Shown here piece by piece: positions 58,803-64,000 of a DNA stretch of 64,000 nt (position 1 is its first letter; the number at the start of each line of letters is the position of its first letter). The stretch spans positions 17,392 to 81,391 of the forward strand of contig CAYFFG010000016.1 in assembly GCA_964342355.1 (NCBI GenBank). The letters run 5' to 3'. The position numbers and the translations under genes were made by a program. The notes beneath the pieces were generated by a model that saw nothing but the letters and a program-made list of their open reading frames with translations, did no database searches and had not been told where the DNA came from. Source of the stretch: Hirschia sp964342355 (GTDB taxonomy: Bacteria; Pseudomonadota; Alphaproteobacteria; Caulobacterales; Hyphomonadaceae).

Positions 58803-60311
58803 CTACGGTGTTTCTGGTTCAGGCAATTCTTCTTCTTTTGGTTTTACCGGTACGGCTGACCATGTGTCGCGCTGCAGCGTGCGACCCATGAGCATGAAGT
58901 GGATACCTGCCCAGATGTAGATCATCACACCGAATGTCACCGCAAAGCGAATGCCGTTGGCGCGTGCTGGCGCACAGTATGTGCTGAGGGCTTCGCCTTT
59001 TTCGGCCGTGCGCGTGGCTTCGTCACGCATTTCCTTCTCATAGAGGTTACACGTGCCAAGATCGACAGGCGATTCCATCTGAGAAAGATTGAACGCCGCC
59101 GCTTTGTCTGAAACCCAACCAACGGTTGGCGGTCCAGCGGCGTAACCGATAATGTTGACCATAAACAACAGCACGGCGGAGGCGGTTGCGCGCATGCGCG
59201 GGCTCACCAGGTTCTGCGTTACGGCGAACTGCGCGGACAGATAGAAATAGTGCATCACCGCGCCGATGATGAAGAATGGCATCGCTACCCAGATCGCCGC
59301 TGCGCCATCTAGGAACGCCACAGTGTTATACCCGATGGCGTAAGCTGGCGCAGACGCAAAGAAGCCTATTGCTGGAAGCCAAGAATAGGCATTCGGATGA
59401 CGTTCGCGAATACGGTCAGCGAGGAAGCCAGAAAGGAAAGTCCCGACTGCGGAGAACACACCAAGGATCAGACCATAGAGCAGGGCGGCTTCCATTAGCG
59501 GCAATTTGTATACGCGCAGGAAGAATGGGGTGACGAACTGGCCAACCCCGTAACCCACGAATGACGCCAGACCGCCGCCAATTGCGACGTGCCAGAATGT
59601 TGGCTTGCGCGCGATCACGCCAAAGACTTCAAACGGAGAAGGCTTGTCTTCCGCCGCTTGCACCCCGCCTGGGTCAGAATAGCCGCGCGGTGGTTCTTTC
59701 ACGGTCAACTTGAAGACAAGCGCGATCACAACACCCGGCAGACCCAGCCAGATAAAAGCTGACCGCCAGTCAAGACCGGCTTGTGTGGCAAAATAAGCGC
59801 CTGAAAGGGACGCCAGCATTGTTCCGATTGGGATACCCAGCGAATAAACCGCCAGCGCAGTTCCGCGCTTTTCTGGTGGGAAATAGTCGGAGATTAGAGA
59901 GTGCGAAGGAGGCGAACAGCCTGCTTCGCCAATCCCCACACCGATCCGGCCAAGGGCAAACATGAAAGTGCTGTTCGCCATGCCACAAAACGCTGTGAAC
60001 GCACTCCAAGTCGCCATTGCGACAGCAATGATCGTTCCGCGGTTCATGCGCTCCGCCAGCATCGCACAGGGGATGCCCAGCAACGTGTAAAGGATGGCGA
60101 ATGCAGGTCCGGACAACAGACCGATCATGGCGTCTGACAAACCAAAGGTTTCACGAATCGGTTCGCCCAACACGCCGATCAGCGTGCGGTCGATGAAGTT
60201 GAACATGTAAACAATGAATAGCGCCGTCATAACGTAGGCGCGATAAGCCTTGGAGCCAAAGCCTTCGACCTTGCCCTCAGGCGCCGCTTCATGCGGCGAT
60301 GCAGTCGTCAT
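58803..60311 (-). CDS. MFS transporter, spinster-like
   Basis: 502-residue major facilitator protein with about twelve spans. FIDRTLIGVLGEPIRETFG follows the first span. The central charged loop reads KLTVKEPPRGYSDPGG. A periplasmic loop with a cysteine (LGTCNLYEKE) lies near the C-terminus. Spinster-like bacterial MFS proteins move lipids or small organics; the substrate is not deducible. GGGGAGA fixes the start. Confidence 0.9.
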   Translation of the reverse strand: MTTASPHEAAPEGKVEGFGSKAYRAYVMTALFIVYMFNFIDRTLIGVLGEPIRETFGLSDAMIGLLSGPAFAILYTLLGIPCAMLAERMNRGTIIAVAMATWSAFTAFCGMANSTFMFALGRIGVGIGEAGCSPPSHSLISDYFPPEKRGTALAVYSLGIPIGTMLASLSGAYFATQAGLDWRSAFIWLGLPGVVIALVFKLTVKEPPRGYSDPGGVQAAEDKPSPFEVFGVIARKPTFWHVAIGGGLASFVGYGVGQFVTPFFLRVYKLPLMEAALLYGLILGVFSAVGTFLSGFLADRIRERHPNAYSWLPAIGFFASAPAYAIGYNTVAFLDGAAAIWVAMPFFIIGAVMHYFYLSAQFAVTQNLVSPRMRATASAVLLFMVNIIGYAAGPPTVGWVSDKAAAFNLSQMESPVDLGTCNLYEKEMRDEATRTAEKGEALSTYCAPARANGIRFAVTFGVMIYIWAGIHFMLMGRTLQRDTWSAVPVKPKEEELPEPETP

Positions 60312-60447
60312 AATATACTCTCTCCCCACGACCGCTCGGGTCGGTTGTTGTCATTTTCCGTTACGGTAGACGCCTAGATGACATTCTGCCAAGCCCATTT
60401 GATCGATTATCGAATAACAATTACTGGTGAGAATGTCTTTTGGGGCC

Positions 60448-61212
60448 TTAAATGAGGTTTTGCGCTTTCATACTGACGATCCCTTTGGAACCGACAATGA
60501 GATGTTCGTGAACTTCAATGTCCAGAGCGTCCAGCGCATCAATAATCTCCCGCGTGATTGTCACATCCGCTTTTGATGGGGTCGGATCGCCAGATGGATG
60601 ATTGTGTACGAGAATGATGGACGCTGCGGAAGTTTCAAGCGCGCGTTTGGCGACTTCGCGGGGATAAACAGGCGCTTGGTCAATCGTGCCGCGTGACATT
60701 ATCTCGTCGGTAATGAGCTGATTTTTCCGGTCGAGGAACAGGATACGAAACTGTTCTTCTTTTTCATGTTGCAGCGCCAGGCGGACGTAATTCAGCAGTG
60801 CGGACCAGCTTGAAATCACAGACTTTGCAGCCACTTCCTCGCGCACGCAGCGTTGATTGATCGCGTGGGTCGCTTGAATATAGATTGCTGTGGTATCGCC
60901 CACACCTTCCACTTCAACCAGGCGCCGAACCGGGGCGCTCATAACGCCGGACAAAGAACCAAACCGGTCAATCAGCGCCTTTGCGATGGGTTTCACATCC
61001 CGTCTTGGGATGAAGGCGCACAATAACAGCTCTAATAATTCATAATCTGGCAGCGTGTCGCCTGCGCCGTTCAACACCTTGTCGCGCAAACGTTCGCGAT
61101 GGCCGTGATAATGTTTTGTCGGCTTTTTGGCTGACGGATTTTGATGGCCTGCTGGGGCTGCTTCTTCAGGATGAAAAAGGCCATTGGCTTCGTTTAATTT
61201 GTCCCGCGCCAT
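60448..61212 (-). CDS. radC: RadC family JAB-domain protein
   Basis: 254-residue RadC homologue with an N-terminal helix-hairpin-helix region (DYELLELLLCAFIPRRDVK, LVEVEGVGDTTA) and the JAB metal motif HNHPSGDPTPSKAD. Once linked to DNA repair, its real role is unsettled. Last of the sfsA-map-radC order on the minus strand. Confidence 0.95.
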   Translation of the reverse strand: MARDKLNEANGLFHPEEAAPAGHQNPSAKKPTKHYHGHRERLRDKVLNGAGDTLPDYELLELLLCAFIPRRDVKPIAKALIDRFGSLSGVMSAPVRRLVEVEGVGDTTAIYIQATHAINQRCVREEVAAKSVISSWSALLNYVRLALQHEKEEQFRILFLDRKNQLITDEIMSRGTIDQAPVYPREVAKRALETSAASIILVHNHPSGDPTPSKADVTITREIIDALDALDIEVHEHLIVGSKGIVSMKAQNLI

Positions 61213-61281
61213 ATATGCGCCCCCATAAACTACTCATGAGAGTAAGGCCGCAAAACAGTAATGAATTCAACCGTATTGATT

Positions 61282-62109
61282 CTAAGGTTTTTTGTGCGGC
61301 GTGTGATTGTCCGTCGGTGACAGCGTGAAGATTTCACAACCGTCGTCAGTCACACCGATTGAATGTTCAAACTGAGCTGTCAGTGATCTGTCGCGTGTGA
61401 CAGCGGTCCAGCCGTCTGGCAACAACGCCACTTCCTTACGGCCCAGATTGATCATGGGTTCAATTGTGAAAATCATGCCGGCTTTAAGCTCAGGGCCGGT
61501 GCCGCGTTTGCCATAGTGAAGAATGTTGGGCGCATCGTGAAACAGCTGGCCCAGGCCATGGCCACAGAAATCTTCGACGACCGAACAGCGCTCAGCTTCA
61601 GCGTACTCCTGAATCGCCGCGCCTATGTCGCCTGTGCGCGCGCCAGGCTTCACTTCAGCGATACCGCGCATCAAACATTCATACGTGATGTCCATCAGGC
61701 GCTCGGCCCGGCGCTTCACTTCACCGACTGAAAACATGCGCGAAGTGTCGCCATGCCAGCCATCCACCAGAGGCGTTACATCGATATTGACAATGTCGCC
61801 CTCGCGTAAGGACTTCTTGTGGGTTGGAATGCCGTGACAGACCACATGATTGATCGACGTACAGGTCGAGTGGCGGTAGCCGCGATACATCATCGTTGCG
61901 GGCACTGCGCCATTATCAAAAATGAATTCGCGTGCGAGATCATCCAGATGCCCAGTCGTCACGCCAGGCTTGACCTCATTCGCCAACATGTCGAGGCAGG
62001 CGGCCGCCACCGCGCCAGCTTTGCGCATGCCGGCAAAGCCTTCTTCTCCGTGCAGACGAATAGCGCCTGTATTGCGCAAAGGAGGTGCGGCTGCTTCGAC
62101 ATAATTCAT
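61282..62109 (-). CDS. map: Methionine aminopeptidase
   Basis: Type I methionine aminopeptidase, 275 residues; removes the initiator Met. Metal ligands appear in VNIDVTPLVDGWHGDTSRMF, GHGLGQLFHDAP and MIFTIEPMINLG. The C-terminus ends with DGCEIFTLSP. The start is the ATG 10 bp after GAAGGAT. Confidence 0.96.
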   Translation of the reverse strand: MNYVEAAAPPLRNTGAIRLHGEEGFAGMRKAGAVAAACLDMLANEVKPGVTTGHLDDLAREFIFDNGAVPATMMYRGYRHSTCTSINHVVCHGIPTHKKSLREGDIVNIDVTPLVDGWHGDTSRMFSVGEVKRRAERLMDITYECLMRGIAEVKPGARTGDIGAAIQEYAEAERCSVVEDFCGHGLGQLFHDAPNILHYGKRGTGPELKAGMIFTIEPMINLGRKEVALLPDGWTAVTRDRSLTAQFEHSIGVTDDGCEIFTLSPTDNHTPHKKP

Positions 62110-62166
62110 GGGCAATCTTATCCTTCAGTGCGCTGCTTCAGTTATGCTGCATCAACGTGGTCAGTT

Positions 62167-62868
62167 TCAACGTGCCCAGTTAAGCGCGTGCGACAATGAA
62201 ATATCTTTTAACGTTAAGTCGCAAGCATAGCATAGAACTTCAACCCCATGGGAGGCGGCTTCCTGCAAACCTTCGTGATATTTGGGATCAATATCACCTG
62301 CGGTTTGAAAAAATCTGCAATCCGCGCGCTGAACAATGAACAACATGACTGCTCGCGCGCCGCTTTTGACCATGTCTGAAAGCTCAACCAGGTGCTTGGC
62401 GCCACGGGCAGTGACGCTGTCAGGAAACTCAGCCACGCCGGGTGTCCTCATCAGGTGAACGTTTTTTACTTCAACATAACAGGGCGGGGCGCTAGACTTT
62501 TCCAAAAGCAAATCAACGCGCGAGTTTGATCCATACTTCACTTCACGGCGTATGGTGTCATAGCCAGTCAGCTCTGCAACCTGTCCGTTGCTAATGGCGT
62601 CATAGGCGATTGTGTTTGGGTATGAGGTGTTGATACCGACAAGGGTTCCATCAGCCTCAACCAGTTCAAGGGAGAATTTGAGTTTGCGTTTCGGATTGTC
62701 AGACTTGGAGACCCAGACCTTCATGCCCGGAGTTTTTAGCCCGGTCATAGCGCCGGGGTTTGCGCAATGCGCCGTGATGACTTCATCGCTGGCAAGCCTT
62801 ATATCCGCTAAAAAGCGTTTATATCGTTTGATCAATTCGCCTTCAAACAGCGGCGCAGGCAAAAGCAT
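62167..62868 (-). CDS. sfsA: Sugar fermentation stimulation protein SfsA
   Basis: 233-residue SfsA homologue: LIKRYKRFLADI, ITAHCANPGAMTGL, SRVDLLLE and CYVEVKNVHLM (a nuclease-like E-x-K core). Family members bind nucleic acid, and the fold is nuclease-related; the biological role is unclear. CAGGAAAG precedes the ATG. Followed by map after 57 bp, probably one transcript with map and radC. Confidence 0.95.
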   Translation of the reverse strand: MLLPAPLFEGELIKRYKRFLADIRLASDEVITAHCANPGAMTGLKTPGMKVWVSKSDNPKRKLKFSLELVEADGTLVGINTSYPNTIAYDAISNGQVAELTGYDTIRREVKYGSNSRVDLLLEKSSAPPCYVEVKNVHLMRTPGVAEFPDSVTARGAKHLVELSDMVKSGARAVMLFIVQRADCRFFQTAGDIDPKYHEGLQEAASHGVEVLCYACDLTLKDISLSHALNWAR

Positions 62869-62954
62869 TTGATTCTTTCCTGTTTGAAAAATTAAAACAA
62901 CATAAAAACAGCGACATAAGCTGCATTTGTTTCCCTGGAAGGGCCAAACACCAC

Positions 62955-63761
62955 ATGAACAACACCAGTAACTCACCCGGTAAGCAAGACATGAACTCCA
63001 CCCGGACAACCACCCCTACAGTGACGGCGGCAGTGATCATGATTGGCGACGAGATTTTGTCTGGCCGCACGCAGGATACTAACTTGAAAACCATCGCGGA
63101 TTTTTTGGGTCCCTTAGGTATTCAGGTGCGCGAAGCGCGCGTCATTCCAGATGTGGCGGAAAAGATTGTCACAACCGTCCAGGAAATGTCGGCAAGCTAT
63201 GACTACGTCTTCACCACAGGTGGGATCGGCCCGACCCATGATGACATCACCGCGGATTGCGTCGCGAAAGCTTTTGGCGTGTCGATCGATGTGCGCGAGG
63301 ATGCGCGTGCTGTGCTGGAAGACTGGTATTCAAAGCGTGATTCAGACGTCAATGAAGCGCGGCTTCGCATGGCGCGCATTCCCGAGGGGGCTGATCTGAT
63401 CGACAACCCCGTATCTGGCGCTCCTGGGTTCAGACTTGAAAACGTTCATGTGATGGCGGGTGTGCCGCGCATCATGAAATCGATGCTGCATAATATCGGT
63501 CCGACCCTTAAAGGCGGAGAGGTGGTGGAAATGCGGACTGTCCGTACGCCAAACCTCAAAGAGGGAGATGTGGCAAATGCGTTGTCTGAGATTGCAGAAG
63601 AAATGCCGGATCTAAGCTTTGGGTCCTATCCATGGTTTTTGGAAGGCGACCGCGGTGTCGCGTTAGTTGTCCGCGGCGCAGATACGGATCGGCTTAATCT
63701 TGCTGCCGACAAATTGGAGGCGCTTGCCAGGTCCCAAGGCGGATCGCCAGAACGATTTTGA
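62955..63761 (+). CDS. CinA/MoaB-like molybdopterin-binding domain protein
   Basis: 268-residue protein with the MoCF domain: AAVIMIGDEILSGRTQDTN, VFTTGGIGPTHDDITADCVA and NPVSGAPGFRLENVHVMAGV. It matches the N-terminal part of CinA-type proteins but lacks the C-terminal nicotinamide-nucleotide amidase domain. Possibly acts in nucleotide pyrophosphate repair or cofactor metabolism. The first ATG was used; one 12 codons later is possible. Confidence 0.88.
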   Translation: MNNTSNSPGKQDMNSTRTTTPTVTAAVIMIGDEILSGRTQDTNLKTIADFLGPLGIQVREARVIPDVAEKIVTTVQEMSASYDYVFTTGGIGPTHDDITADCVAKAFGVSIDVREDARAVLEDWYSKRDSDVNEARLRMARIPEGADLIDNPVSGAPGFRLENVHVMAGVPRIMKSMLHNIGPTLKGGEVVEMRTVRTPNLKEGDVANALSEIAEEMPDLSFGSYPWFLEGDRGVALVVRGADTDRLNLAADKLEALARSQGGSPERF

Positions 63762-63866
63762 TCCAATGCAGGCTAAGAGGCAGAATTTCTTGAGCTGCCG
63801 TCTTCACATTGCGATTGAATACGGGCAGAAACACGGCTCGCCTTTTTCAGGAGAGGCGAAAAGTGT

Positions 63867-63953
63867 GCGGGCGTGGCGAAATCGGTAGACGCGCCAGACT
63901 TAAAATCTGTTGTCCGTAAGGACGTGCCGGTTCAAGTCCGGCCGCCCGCACCA
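63867..63953 (+). tRNA. tRNA-Leu (UAA)
   Basis: An 87-nt class II tRNA. The acceptor stem is GCGGGCG/CGCCCGC, with discriminator A and encoded CCA. The anticodon loop is CTTAAAA with anticodon TAA (63901-63903). The long variable arm is TGTCCGTAAGGACGT and the T arm GCCGGTTCAAGTCCGGC. A TTTTT run follows directly. Confidence 0.97.
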
Positions 63954-64000
63954 TTTTTCTTATCCTACACTGTTATTGCCTGCTGTATATTCAGTATCGC

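Overview
The window is ordinary chromosomal DNA of an alphaproteobacterium, most likely of the Hyphomonadaceae/Maricaulales type. I infer this from the TCA gene order mdh-sucC-sucD-sucA-sucB-lpd, an F1-ATPase zeta inhibitor (DUF1476), a DUF6489 protein, a Grx4-BolA pair beside the pur genes, the sfsA-map-radC order and moderate GC. Genus cannot be fixed from sequence reading alone. No insertion sequence, prophage, CRISPR array or rRNA operon is visible; one tRNA (Leu, UAA) sits at the right end.

Left part (1-19.7 kb): the TCA cluster, opened up by extra genes. Between mdh and sucC lie a periplasmic thioredoxin-fold protein, a YdeP-like molybdopterin oxidoreductase, a 36-residue membrane protein, an orphan TAXI binding protein and a PhoD-like lipoprotein phosphatase. 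Between sucC and sucD lies a small secreted protein whose coding sequence carries a 14-bp hairpin. Between sucB and lpd lie a hybrid histidine kinase and two overlapping membrane proteins. sucA has its Shine-Dalgarno sequence inside a hairpin, and SucB carries two lipoyl domains.

19.7-27.6 kb: an MBOAT acyltransferase with an SGNH-like partner and a polysaccharide deacetylase (probably cell-surface polysaccharide modification), then a DMT transporter. The transporter is preceded by what looks like a complete transcription attenuator: sigma70-like promoter, apparently leaderless leader peptide ending in Leu-Leu-Leu-Leu-Ile, mutually exclusive hairpins and an intrinsic terminator. Next to it, a strongly folded 200-nt stretch lies upstream of a DEAD-box helicase with an arginine-rich tail. 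xerC follows.

27.7-43.4 kb: mixed housekeeping genes. These include DUF6489, an MDR oxidoreductase, icd, a GIN-domain repeat protein, trmJ, hemerythrin, a WYL regulator divergent from a GST with an operator-like repeat, a GNAT, rpsD, a GT2-GtrA fusion, PPK2, a zinc-PLC-like/DUF4332 coiled-coil protein, an LLM flavin oxidoreductase, rimO and a PilZ protein.

43.6-57.8 kb: a purine and redox region, mostly on the minus strand. It holds grxD, a degenerate aldo/keto reductase, bolA, an M2 peptidase, a YjdM/PhnA protein, purL, a DUF3089 hydrolase, a SUKH-like protein coupled to purQ, purS-purC and purB. Two entericidins, the zeta subunit and a divergent zeta paralogue sit among them on the plus strand. 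57.8-64 kb: an SDR, an MFS transporter, radC, map, sfsA, a CinA-like protein and tRNA-Leu.
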